Of a stretch of DNA of 64,000 bases, positions 32,254-41,105 are shown in pieces; positions within the stretch are counted from its first letter, which is position 1, and each line of letters starts with the position of its first letter. Below the pieces are notes generated by a model that saw only the letters and a program-made list of their open reading frames with translations, made no database searches and had not been told where the DNA came from. This DNA comes from Platanthera guangdongensis (taxonomy: Eukaryota > Streptophyta > Magnoliopsida > Asparagales > Orchidaceae): assembly GCA_039583875.1 (NCBI GenBank), contig CM077162.1, positions 60,990,822-61,054,821 on the forward strand, read 5' to 3'. A program made the translations under genes and the position numbers.

Positions 32254-32559
32254 CCTGTGCAGGATGAGTCTCCACAGGTACGTTGGGATGATGATGAGCT
32301 TTTTGCTCATGCCATTGCCATCACCTTCTACGGGCCTGTGATAGACGATACCTTGCTAGGCAAGGATTTATTTTGTGGTGAGATGAGCGAGGACCAGTGC
32401 TCCTCCTCATCCTACTTCCTATTTCCTCTACCTGTGTTGGGCAGGTATTATTATTTAGGTAGAGGGGTAACTGCTCTATCACCGTATCGGTACCCGTTAC
32501 CGAAACGGATTTTGGAACAGTTACCTGTGCACTTTTTATTTCATAGGCCCATTAGCTAG
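32254..32559 (+). pseudogene. In-frame continuation of the CCHC/acidic ORF beyond a TAG
   Basis: After the TAG at 32251-32253 the same frame stays open for 101 more codons to a second TAG at 32557-32559. It begins with another W-D-D-D motif (QVRWDDDELFAHAIAITFYG). The shared motif and frame suggest one ancestral ORF of about 407 codons with a nonsense change, or a readthrough extension. The bases after the stop (CCT) are not the known CARYYA-type readthrough context. Confidence 0.65.
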
Positions 32560-34308
32560 AACTGTTTAGAATGTAATAAGTCGTGCTGGGATGACAATAA
32601 CCCCAGTACTTATTTTTCATTTTTCTGCATTTTTATTTTTCATGCCTGTTTTACTTTTAGCATTTCTTTTTGTATATTTTTCTTTTGTTTTTGCGGAGCT
32701 CACCCCTGCAGGTATTCATAGTAAAACGCATTAGCGGGGTTGTGATTCTTCGTATGGCGGGCCTGCTTCGGTTTCCACGTGTCTTCTGGTATGCTCACTA
32801 GGTGAGCATTGGATAACCTCTTCCCCTAGCTCTTTATGATTTTAATTTCTCTATTATATGCTGTTTTGCTTAGTTTAAGTTTTGGGGAGAGATCTGTTTC
32901 CTACTGCACGTGCACATCTCATGTGCATACTAGAAGTTTTTATTGTTTTATTTTGATTAGTTCATTGCATCACACACCACTGCACCCACATGAGCGCATG
33001 CTTAGCTTTTTGCATGCTGCGAGTTAAACTCATTTCTTCGTTAGATTTGGGAAAATTATGGTGCTGACATAGGATTGTGAGACGGAGTAAAATGTTGACC
33101 TTGCTGTGCTCCTAGTCAACTGCTCTCGTCTCGTGTAGAAATTGGAGTAGATTTAATTTTTCTGTATGCTTTTAGTTTTATATTTTTCTAATTGCGTAAA
33201 TACTTTTTATTCTACTCAAAAGTTGGTGAATCCGGTGTGAATCCGACGGTAGCTTAGGGATGTGTGTAGACGGCTGTTAGGTTCGTATTGCTCGAGTCGG
33301 GAGGATGGATAGTCTTTCTCGTTGGCTAAGAACTTGCCCCAAGCTATTCTTGAAGCATGGGTATAGGTTAGTCATGCATGAGCGTGATGTAGGCCATCAT
33401 TTTGGCCCAGTTGAGCTTTGTACCGTTCCTGACGTCTTATCCTCGCTAGCCCCGTTGTGCCTACCCCTCCTTTTGATTCAGCTCCACCATGATTTCACCA
33501 AAGCCTCATAGCCAATCCTAGTCGCATACCCAAGTTGAGCTTTAGTGTTTACATTTTAATGTTGGGGTGTGATGTGGTGATTTTACTTGTGCTTATGTGG
33601 ATGTGCTCCAATGTTATATTTGCTGAAATTGCAAAAATAAAAAGATGATTTGAATAAAGAAAAAAAAAAGAGAAAAATATTTGTAAAGAAAAAAAAAGTG
33701 AAAAGAAAAAGTTTTAATTGAAAATCATTTTGGAAATGAGAATGTATTTGGAGTAGGCGGTACACACACCCATATTTGAAAAATTAAGTCTGGGGGTGTG
33801 GTGTACTCACGTGTATTTTGCTTAGTAGAGGGATTCTTTTTATGATAGCTCATTTGGGTTAGGTGCATAGCCTTCCTATTTATCATTGATTATCTCACCG
33901 AAACCCAAGCCCCATCTCTTCACCTCAAGTCCAACTGATTCGTGTGTGGACCAAACCAAAGCCGTGGAGAGAATGCGAAAGGGCAAGCATATGGTCATCG
34001 ACATTGGTGGATTCCTTTGGAGGTTATCCCGAGCCCCGATATTTGGCAATGCTCGCCTAGAGATTAGTCTACTTTCTCCCTACGCATGACTGGATGATTC
34101 ACCATGATTCTATTTTTGAGTAATAATAAAATGTTGATACGCATTGTGAAAAGTATAAACTATTTTGTATATTTAGAAATTTCTTCTATTATATTTTTAC
34201 GCGCGTGAGCATGCGACTTTGCATGGTACTTCGTATCGCAATTTCTTTGTTAACTAGTATTTTTCCCTATTTGCTTAGATTTTGTTTGCTCGGGACGTGC
34301 AAACAGTT
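32560..34308 (+). other. Non-autonomous element 3' non-coding region
   Basis: No domain was found in any frame. It contains a polypurine-like copy AAGTCTGGGGGTGTGG at 33785-33800 and a related ATGTTGGGGTGTGATG at 33560-33575. An A-rich tract is at 33655-33720. A 68-codon ORF at 33305-33511 has no recognisable motif. Confidence 0.7.
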
Positions 34309-34321
34309 AAGTCTGGGGGTG
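34309..34321 (+). promoter_or_regulatory. Polypurine tract, non-autonomous element
   Basis: AAGTCTGGGGGTG abuts the 3' LTR start TGATGAGTCC. It is very similar to the Athila tract AAGTATGGGGGT. Confidence 0.85.
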
Positions 34322-35893
34322 TGATGAGTCCACTTTATATACCTATTTTCAGACTCATCTGGGCTAGTTTTCACGCGGTTGCACTTCACTTTTAGTTCTT
34401 TATCGTTCCTATTTTATCTAATCTTTATTTCCATAGGAAGTGCACATTTATGCCCGTGGTTGTGCATTTTGTTATTTTTATAGTTTGTACTCCCTTTTGT
34501 TATTGTCTGGAATGTCTGCATAGATTAGTGATTTGTTTTTCCTATCGGTACAGGGGTCATGTGCGTGTTCCGGGATGGTTATGAAATAGGAATACTGCGC
34601 ACGATCATGGGATCTAATGCGCACGACCACTGGTCGTGCGCCCCTGATCGTGCGCACTACTCTTCGTTTTCCAGAATCAGCCTGGGGTAAGCGCACGACC
34701 ACTAGACAGAAGGCGCACGACCATCGGTCGTGCGCCACTGATCGTGTGCATTGATTCCTCTTTTCTGGACTCCTGTCTGGGTAATCACACGACCATTGGA
34801 CTTAGTGCGCACGACCATTGGTCGTGCGCCACTACTCGTGCGCGTTATCCCAGTTCTTCTTCCTGATATTCCAAGCCAGTGCGCACGAGCATAGGACATA
34901 GTGCGCACGACCACTGGTCGTGCGCCTATGATCGTGCGCATTGTTCATTTCTGCTTTTGTATAAATAGTGCAGGTCTCGCCCTAATTGAGAGAGGATCCA
35001 AAGCTCGACATTTCTCCGCCGTTTTCCGCCTTCTCCGTCGTTCCCCTTCATCTTCCACCCTAGGGAGGTGCTTCGGGCAAGCTTTCACCGTCAAATCTGA
35101 GCCGGAGCTTCCTCTCGGCCTCCTCCTTCATCCATGAGCTTCAAGTATGGTTTGACGCTATAGCCATCAAGCAAAGAAAAGCTAGCAAACTTCGTCCGCT
35201 ATCGTGAGACGAAGAAGGCGGGCCATTGGAAGGTGGTGACAGCCCTTCTCTACCCCGGACGCAGTTGAGGACCGAGCTTGGACGCGGAATGACAACCCGA
35301 CGATTCCAACCGTGAATCCTCTGCAAGACTTCGGATTCGGTCGATCTCTTGACTTGTTCTTGCTTTATTGTTGAATATTGGTGTTTAAACCTATTTATAT
35401 TGATGAAGTGCACTGTGGTTGTTTATGTTATGTGTTTCATGTCTATGTGATTCCTATTTCATATTACTGCCTAAGTTGCTTGAGTTGTGCCATATTCCAT
35501 CCAACACCATCCACCATTGCCGCACTAGCAATTGCTAGTGGCGTGCGTAGCGAAGAGGTGCTCACGACCCTCATTCCGCCATTCTAACCACCTCATCCGC
35601 AGCCTTCTCGTCCATCCGCTTAGTGATTCGGTGCATAGCGGCCCGACTAGTCTTCCATCCCGCCTGGCGAAGCATCGCATAGCGGCGTTGCATAGGAGTA
35701 GTTGTTAGCCTTTTATTTTCTTTTTCCGCAAACATCAAAGCCCCTTTAGTTAGCTCCGACCTAAGGACTTCAATCTCAAGTGCTCCTCGAAATTAACTCC
35801 ACCTTACTGTGTTCTTTGTGAGATCGATACTTGGGAAAACCCCCATTTTATATTACTTGTGTGACCGGTTCACTGCAGTGGTCATAAGCATCA
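34322..35893 (+). repeat. Non-autonomous element 3' LTR
   Basis: 1572 bp. It has the palindrome array at 34597-34940 and the TATA box at 34960-34968. Differences from the 5' LTR are mostly single transitions. Confidence 0.96.
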
Positions 35894-35898
35894 CTGAC
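35894..35898. repeat. Target-site duplication, right copy, non-autonomous element
   Basis: CTGAC, exact match to 29517-29521. Confidence 0.97.
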
Positions 35899-36080
35899 CA
35901 AAGACTTAGACCTTGAAACTAACCCAAGGCTCCAACACAGTGGTCCCAACACACACCCGAAAGATCTTAGAGCGCTTCCCCTCCTTATCCTGTGCTGAGC
36001 TAAGGGAAACTCAAAAAGCGTTATAAGACAAGTGAGTAAGATAATAGGAAAGTTTGCCTTCCTAGGTACCCCCTTGGCCC

Positions 36081-36088
36081 ATTTATAG
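36081..36088 (-). promoter_or_regulatory. TATA box, Tat-like 5' LTR
   Basis: The minus strand reads CTATAAATGGGCC, downstream (minus sense) of the repeat array, in the position expected for an LTR promoter. Confidence 0.6.
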
Positions 36089-36239
36089 TTTTTAAAACCT
36101 GACCTGCAAATAGGATAACTCCGCTGTCCTTAATGGTTATGTGTAGTCGAAAGTGGTCTGCCAACAATCAAAATCTGTTGTTCTGAGGAGCTAAATGCAG
36201 CCCTGCAACGATATCTCAGTATGTTAACCTCTAGACCCC

Positions 36240-36830
36240 ACTTGGCGAGTGGCCCATGAAGGCGCCACTCGCCTAAAGTGGCGAGTGTTGGGTAAGCTAG
36301 GCACTCTCTTCCGCGGCACCCCATTATGGGTGAATGCTGTTCTGTAAGGGTCTCGCCTCACTCAACGCCAAGAGCAGAAATCATCGACGGGGCGAGCCTC
36401 AATCGACACCACGCAAGCTGAAGGCACTGGCAGCACTTGCCCCACTCAATTACAAGGAGCTAAAGGTTAATAACACTCGTCTCAATCGATGCCTATGAAC
36501 AGAAGGCCTCAATAGGGTGCACCACACTCGACGCTAGGGGATCTGAAGGCATCGACAACACCCACCTAACTCCACGCATAAGGACAGAAGGCATTGTCAT
36601 TACTCGCCCCACTCAACACCATGCGAGCTAAAGGCGTCGAGAGAGCATGCCTCACTCGATGCCTAAGAATAGAAGTCATCAATTGAGCGAGCCTCACTCA
36701 ACTCTAAGCGAGGGGCTCGCGTAGCTCGCTCGACGAACATTGGATTGCACATGGTACTTGGCGACTGGTCCTTGAGGCTGTGCCACTCGCATCGAGGCGA
36801 GCTACTATCAATCCCGCTCGCCAGATGTGG
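36240..36830. repeat. CTCGCC / CACTCGACGC repeat array in the Tat-like LTR
   Basis: Near 36245-36295, GGCGAGTGGC and GCCACTCGCC form inverted pairs. From about 36348 to 36730 a degenerate unit of roughly 60 bp recurs about six times. Each copy has the pattern CTCGCC-TCACTCAACGCC-...-GCATCGA-. The array is directly upstream (minus sense) of the TATA box. Confidence 0.75.
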
Positions 36831-37249
36831 TGTTGTACATTGCACATACACGATCGACTTCCTCTCGATTGGTTCTGATAAGCAGCGCAGCAGTGGCGAT
36901 AGTAAATAAGCAGTGACTTCCTCTACGATCGACTTACAGAATCAAGACGGTAGTGATACGTGAGAGATTGTTCACTATTTGGCAAAAACCTCCTACCTTG
37001 TGATCCTTGATGGCGATGGGATCTAAAATCACATATTCGGGAGCGAGAGGTGAACAGGAGCAAAAAACCTAAACCATATATCTTGAGAATGTTGAGGCTC
37101 CGCTCAAGATAGTTCACTAAGGCTCATCAAGTGTGGAATGACGTTATATAGTATCTCCATTGTAGAGCCATGCCCTAGAGTGACATGAAACACAATTGGT
37201 CATTCCAAGTCAGTCTCGACATGCGCAAACATATATTAATATCCTAACA

Positions 37250-38044
37250 CTTTTAACTTTAGCAATTGATGTCTTTTTCTCCTGAGCAAGGCCTGACGAC
37301 GAAGGAACTTCTTTGACAACCTTTGAGCCTATGTCGATGACTCTATTCCAACAATTTGACACGAATTCCACCACTTTGACATGAATTTCTCCATTTTGAC
37401 GTGAATTTTTCATTTTTACATGAATTTCATCATTTTGGTCATGGGTATTGGCTCAGAAGGTCGACAAAAAAGCTTCTTCATTGTCCGACACTACTCGTGA
37501 GAAAAAGACATTGATTGTTAAAGTTTAAACATGATTTACAGATAGTGATTTATAAATATGAAAAATTTGATCTGTGATTAAATATTTATGATTTACGAAT
37601 GACAACTGCCAATAAAAATAGGGAAGTAATCTTTGAAATTTTCTTTCATTTTAAACTAGTTCAAATTTTCAATCGTACATTTATATAGTTCGAAACTGGT
37701 CTCATGGCATTCCATATATTCATTACAACATAATTAATTATTCATGTTCTTTAGGTTTGGCAGATTTAAAGGATGCTTTGGCATCTTCAATTCTTCTCAT
37801 CTTCTCTCATTCAGGCTGCGTTTGGTGCGTCTTGTTGAAAGGGGGCGAGCCTACTTATGTGAGTATCCCAGGCATCACCCAGTTGGACTGCAGTCCACCG
37901 ACCCCAACCCGCTCTCCACAATCACCCATGTCCTAGCCCATTCCGGGAACCCAGGACCCAACTAAATACGGTTGTGGCAAGTTGTTGAGGTCACTAAGAT
38001 GCTGTCATACAATCTTGATCCTGTGACCTCCTTTCGATGAGTAG
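37250..38044. other. Unassigned sequence between the Tat LTR and the old copia element
   Basis: No protein domain or LTR match within the window. It contains a short tandem repeat at 37358-37438 and AT-rich sequence to 37740. From 37745 a moderately GC-rich stretch holds a 73-codon ORF (37744-37965) without recognisable motif. It may hold the missing 5' LTR or leader of the old copia element, but I see no similarity to 51622-52975. Confidence 0.4.
37358..37438. repeat. Short tandem repeat, about 20-bp unit
   Basis: Four to five decayed copies of a unit like TTTGACATGAATTTCTCCAT lie head to tail. Confidence 0.75.
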
Positions 38045-38779
38045 TGATCCAGTTAAGCGCCCCTACGAGGACTTCTGAGGAGGTCATGTATGAGGAGTTC
38101 TCATCAACAATTGAGCACGCTTAACTATAAAGTTCTTTCACTTCTCAAAACCAATTTAGCTACAACTCAATTGTTGATGAGAACTGGATTAGCCAGGTGT
38201 CTTGGAATTGAACTCTTGGCATCGACCAACTTCAAGAAGTGGATGTCATGTATGAGGAGTTATCTTCTGGGCGAGGACCTTTGGGAGGTCATTTGTGGAG
38301 ATGAGAGGAAAGAAGTTACTGCAGCCGCTGGCAATATTGAAGCGGTGGGAGCTTGAAGCAAGACAAACGCTAAGGCGGAGTTTAATCTCAAGCTGGCTAT
38401 CTATCCCGAGCTCTTGGACCACAACATAGTATGCTGGTCTGCTGCTGAGATTTGGACTTACCTTGATGGGTTGTTCATTAAGAAGAATGTAGCGTTGTTA
38501 TAGTTTCTAGAAAATGAGTTGGCGAGGACCACTCATTGAGATTTATCCATATCAACGTTCTACCTGAAGATGAAGAACCTGTGTGCTGAAATTTTGGCAC
38601 TGGACCCTGATTAGCCATTTTCAGAATCAAAGCTCAGGAGGAACATAATCTGATATTTGTGGAAGGTGTATGTGTCCTTTGTTACTTCTGCTCAAGAATG
38701 GGCCACTCAGTAGGCTTTGCTGGAGCTGGAGAAATTGCTAGCTTTGCATGAGGGCGTAGCAAGGCAGATGGCTAGCGTT
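38045..38779 (+). pseudogene. gag: Gag of the old copia element, first part
   Basis: The segment 38200-38350 reads GIELLASTNFKKWMSCMRSYLLGEDLWEVICGDE, a copia Gag start (written here only as described at these positions: FKKWMSCMRSYLLGEDLWEV is its core). It is followed by ALLQFLENELA-like and VLALEKLLALHEG-like remnants with stops. A 20-bp perfect inverted repeat (38096-38115 / 38166-38185) precedes it. Gag continues after the chromovirus at 48161. Confidence 0.75.
38096..38185. repeat. 20-bp perfect inverted repeat with a 50-bp loop
   Basis: AGTTCTCATCAACAATTGAG at 38096-38115 is exactly complementary to CTCAATTGTTGATGAGAACT at 38166-38185. A direct repeat TCATGTATGAGGAGTT also occurs at 38084-38099 and again at about 38249-38264. 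Confidence 0.9.
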
Positions 38780-38784
38780 ACTAT
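38780..38784. repeat. Target-site duplication, left copy, chromovirus
   Basis: ACTAT matches 48156-48160 exactly. Confidence 0.95.
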
Positions 38785-39601
38785 TGATGTAGGCCTACAC
38801 ATTGACAATGGAAAATCTACGGATTGACCACGATCGCTTCTCTATGATTCGAATTCGACACTCGCACAAAATTCCACACATCGCACACACCAAGAAATTA
38901 TATCACTTTTATGCTATCGTACAGATAGCCAAACCGTTTAGGATCGAATAGAGGCGATAAGGAAATATTCTTTCCAGCTAAAATGACCCACCCTGTTCGA
39001 TCGAGCGAAGGTTGTACCAAACGAGATCTACCAAAATTTATGATCCGGAAAATGGTAGATCTCTCCCAACAAAAATTTACGAGGTTCGCCAAACATTTCG
39101 AAAAATTAATTCGATCAAGACAAACACAAAAACAAATTGAAGAAACCATGATTATTTAGCGATTCTAAATCCAACGCGAAGAATTTCCACAACAAGAATA
39201 TCTAGGAAAATTAACAGACAAAGGTCGGAATTTTTCCTTACCCAAATTGGAATGGATGACTCCGATTATTTAACTTGGATCGCTCTTCAATAGCTCCGCC
39301 GGAGTTACGTCGAATGGAGAGGAAATTCGTTCTCCTTCGTCGCTTCATGCCTTGATCGATGGTCCATGAAAACACCACCAAGAGAGAGGGGGGTGGTCGG
39401 ATTTTATCCTTGAGGTGGCTGGTCAGATTTTGTGGGGAAGGCTGCTGGTCGGGTTTGAGTTTTGAATGGCCAGCCGGATTAGGATGGGGTAGAGGGGCTC
39501 GGGTAGGTTGTAGAGAAAAGGGTGGCCAAAACTGAAATCTAGGGTAGAGAGAAAAGGTGGCGGCGGTTGGAGAGAGGGAGGGGATAGGCCGAGAGAGATA
39601 G

Positions 39602-39659
39602 GGAGGAGGGTGGTGGTGTGGTTGGCTACTAAGATGGAGGAGGGTGGTGGTGTGGTTGG
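39602..39659 (+). repeat. G-rich direct repeat in chromovirus LTR (left)
   Basis: A 24-bp unit, GGAGGAGGGTGGTGGTGTGG followed by TTGG, occurs twice, 10 bp apart. The spacing of G runs could allow a two-layer G-quadruplex. The partner LTR has the same at 47672-47729. Confidence 0.8.
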
Positions 39660-39782
39660 TGGCTAAGAAGGAGGAAGCTAGGGCTGGACAAATTTTAGAA
39701 GGAGGAGGGAGAGAATTTCTTAGGAAGGATTAGGGTTCTCAATATTTTCATTCAACTTGTCCAAATGAAAACATTAAATGCC

Positions 39783-39790
39783 TATATATA
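39783..39790 (-). promoter_or_regulatory. TATA box, chromovirus 3' LTR
   Basis: TATATATA in the palindrome CCTATATATAGG, about 290 bp into the LTR in minus sense. The 5' LTR copy is at 47856-47863. Confidence 0.65.
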
Positions 39791-39934
39791 GGCTTACATC
39801 ATAGTTTGGTTACAAGCAGCCCAACATTAAAAATATAAACTCTAATGTTTTAAAATCATAATGAAATAATAAAATGCTCCAAACAAACAGCACAATAAAT
39901 TCAAATAATATTAAAATTATTCAACTAAATAATA

Positions 39935-40399
39935 TTATGTGGTCTTGCGCCGCGGGCGGAGGTTGTAGCGACGCTTGACACGATCACCATGATGATGAAA
40001 GTCTTTTGTTGGAGACGGAGAAGGATCTTCCGCGAGCAAGCCTTCATCATCTTCAACATGTTGGGCGCCATCGTCTTCATCAATCCTCCCCCGCTCGAAA
40101 GTACTCATCACTGATGAGTGTTCCCGAAGGTACCGCCACAGAAGAGTATCATCCAAGAGAGACACCTACGATTCCGAAAGCCAAGAGTCATCGGAGGCCG
40201 GATGATCATGCCAACGAATCAAGTAGCGGCGAACATCACCACCTGGAGAGGAAAGCACTTCATTCTTGATGATCCTATCTGGCAAAAACTTTGTCCTGGG
40301 AAACATGGGAAAAGAATTAGACAATAAAGGAGGAAACATTTCTTCATCAACATCCAACGTACCTACATTGGAGACCGATGGAGAGAGCGATCCAGACAC
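39935..40399 (-). pseudogene. Chromodomain and C-terminal tail of the chromovirus polyprotein
   Basis: Minus-strand reading gives DRIIKNEVLSSPGG, then RRYLIRWHDHPASDDSWL, a chromodomain with its aromatic cage region. In the family this binds methylated histone H3 or similar marks and directs integration into heterochromatin. A single stop at 40166-40168 is followed in frame by 76 codons ending RRYNLRPRRKTT. The last 49 or so codons lie inside the 3' LTR, and the polypurine tract is itself coding. Confidence 0.88.
40084..40094 (-). promoter_or_regulatory. Polypurine tract, chromovirus
   Basis: The minus strand reads CGGGGGAGGAT directly before the LTR start TGATGAAGAC. It is translated within the polyprotein as part of ERGRIDEDD. 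Confidence 0.8.
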
Positions 40400-41100
40400 A
40401 AGCTCACCCCCAACCCATTAGAAAATGTAGTGGAGTTAAACAGAGAGTTAGATAATTCAAGTGGTTGAGAAACATATGATGGTAAACCAGAAACATTAAA
40501 AATAGGAGAAATACCCCAATTAGTGCTTAACTCCAAAAGATATGCGTTTTCTCCTAATTTCTTTAAGATCCGAAAAGGTCCATCTCGCCGATTCGCCAAC
40601 TTTTTTATAGTGCCTGAAGGCATCCGTTCAAGGATGAGACGCACCAAGACTAAATCGCCAACCTTAAAGTGAGATTTTATTTTATGTACGTTAGCATGAA
40701 CTTGATAAGATGCATATTGTATGGTTAGCATTTCATTTATGTGCTTATGCAAATTATGAATATGAGAGGCAAAATCATGTGCAAATTGACTTGACTTATT
40801 AGATGGCGGTAACAAAATCAAGTCAAGTGGCACTGGTGTTTTATATCCGTGCACGATCTCATTCGAAGACAAACCAGTGGACCTATGTTTGGAATTATTA
40901 TACGCTAACTGAGCATGAGGAAGGATAAGGTCCTATGTACCCTTGTGGTCTCCCACAAGGCAACATAGCAAACTACCTAAACTTCTATTTACCACTTCCA
41001 TTTGCCCATCCATCTGAGGATGGTAGGCTGAAGAAGACAAAAGTTTGGTGCCCATAATCCTCCACAAGGTCTTCGAAAAATAACTTGTAAATTTCACATC
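40363..41100 (-). pseudogene. Chromovirus integrase, C-terminal part
   Basis: The minus-strand frame from 41100 reads KFTSYFSKTLWRIMGTKL and HPQMDGQMEVVNRSL, which includes the third catalytic residue (Glu), with stops and a frame change near 40940. The 40363-40872 stretch then carries the GPF/Y-type module: FKVGDLVLVRLILERMPSGT, RRDGPFRILKKLGENAYLLEL and ISPIFNVSGL. The N-terminal half lies beyond the solo LTR at 42885. Confidence 0.88.
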
Positions 41101-41105
41101 TCTAT
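41101..41105. repeat. Target-site duplication, left copy, solo LTR in integrase
   Basis: TCTAT matches 42880-42884. Removing the insert restores VTDRDVKF of the integrase core. Confidence 0.95.

Larger units (their letters stand above)
29522..35893 (+). mobile_element. Non-autonomous LTR retrotransposon with a CCHC/acidic ORF
   Basis: It is 6372 bp with LTRs of 1573 and 1572 bp (TGATGAGTCC...CATCA), a perfect 5-bp duplication, a tRNA-Asp primer site and a polypurine tract. The 3.2-kb interior has no protease, RT, RNase H or integrase in any frame. Its only substantial ORF (31336-32253, perhaps to 32559) encodes a CCHC zinc-knuckle protein with acidic W-D-[DE] repeats. LTR ends, primer site and polypurine tract resemble those of Athila-type elements. 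I infer that it is mobilised in trans by an Athila or Tat relative. The LTRs differ by a few percent by eye. Confidence 0.93.
1..37249 (-). mobile_element. Tat-like Ty3/gypsy retrotransposon, decayed, left end outside window
   Basis: Reading leftward on the minus strand, the order is 5' LTR, tRNA-Phe primer site, Gag, zinc-knuckle remnant, protease, RT with YVDD. The order Gag-PR-RT and the motif similarities fit the Tat group of plant Ty3/gypsy elements. Two later insertions split it: a Sirevirus at 1891-28147 in the gag/protease spacer and a non-autonomous element at 29522-35893 in the 5' LTR. Stops and frameshifts occur in every domain, so it is inactive. RNase H, integrase and the 3' LTR would lie left of position 1. 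The right end at 37249 is inferred from a TGTT...AACA pair of LTR ends and is the least certain boundary. Confidence 0.75.
35899..37249 (-). repeat. 5' LTR of the Tat-like element, outer fragment
   Basis: This is the continuation of the LTR begun at 29432. On the minus strand a TATA box is at 36081-36088. U3 extends to the right and holds a repeat array (36240-36830). The outer end is placed at 37249, where the minus strand reads TGTTAGGATATTAATATATG. This pairs with the inner end AACA as TGTT...AACA. The other LTR is outside the window, so this end is inferred. Confidence 0.55.
38785..40082 (-). repeat. Chromovirus 3' LTR
   Basis: Starts TGATGTAGGCC and ends CTTCATCA on the plus strand, partner of 46867-48155. 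It includes a G-rich repeat (39602-39659), a symmetric TATATATA box (39783-39790), and the coding tail of the polyprotein (39935-40082). Confidence 0.95.
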
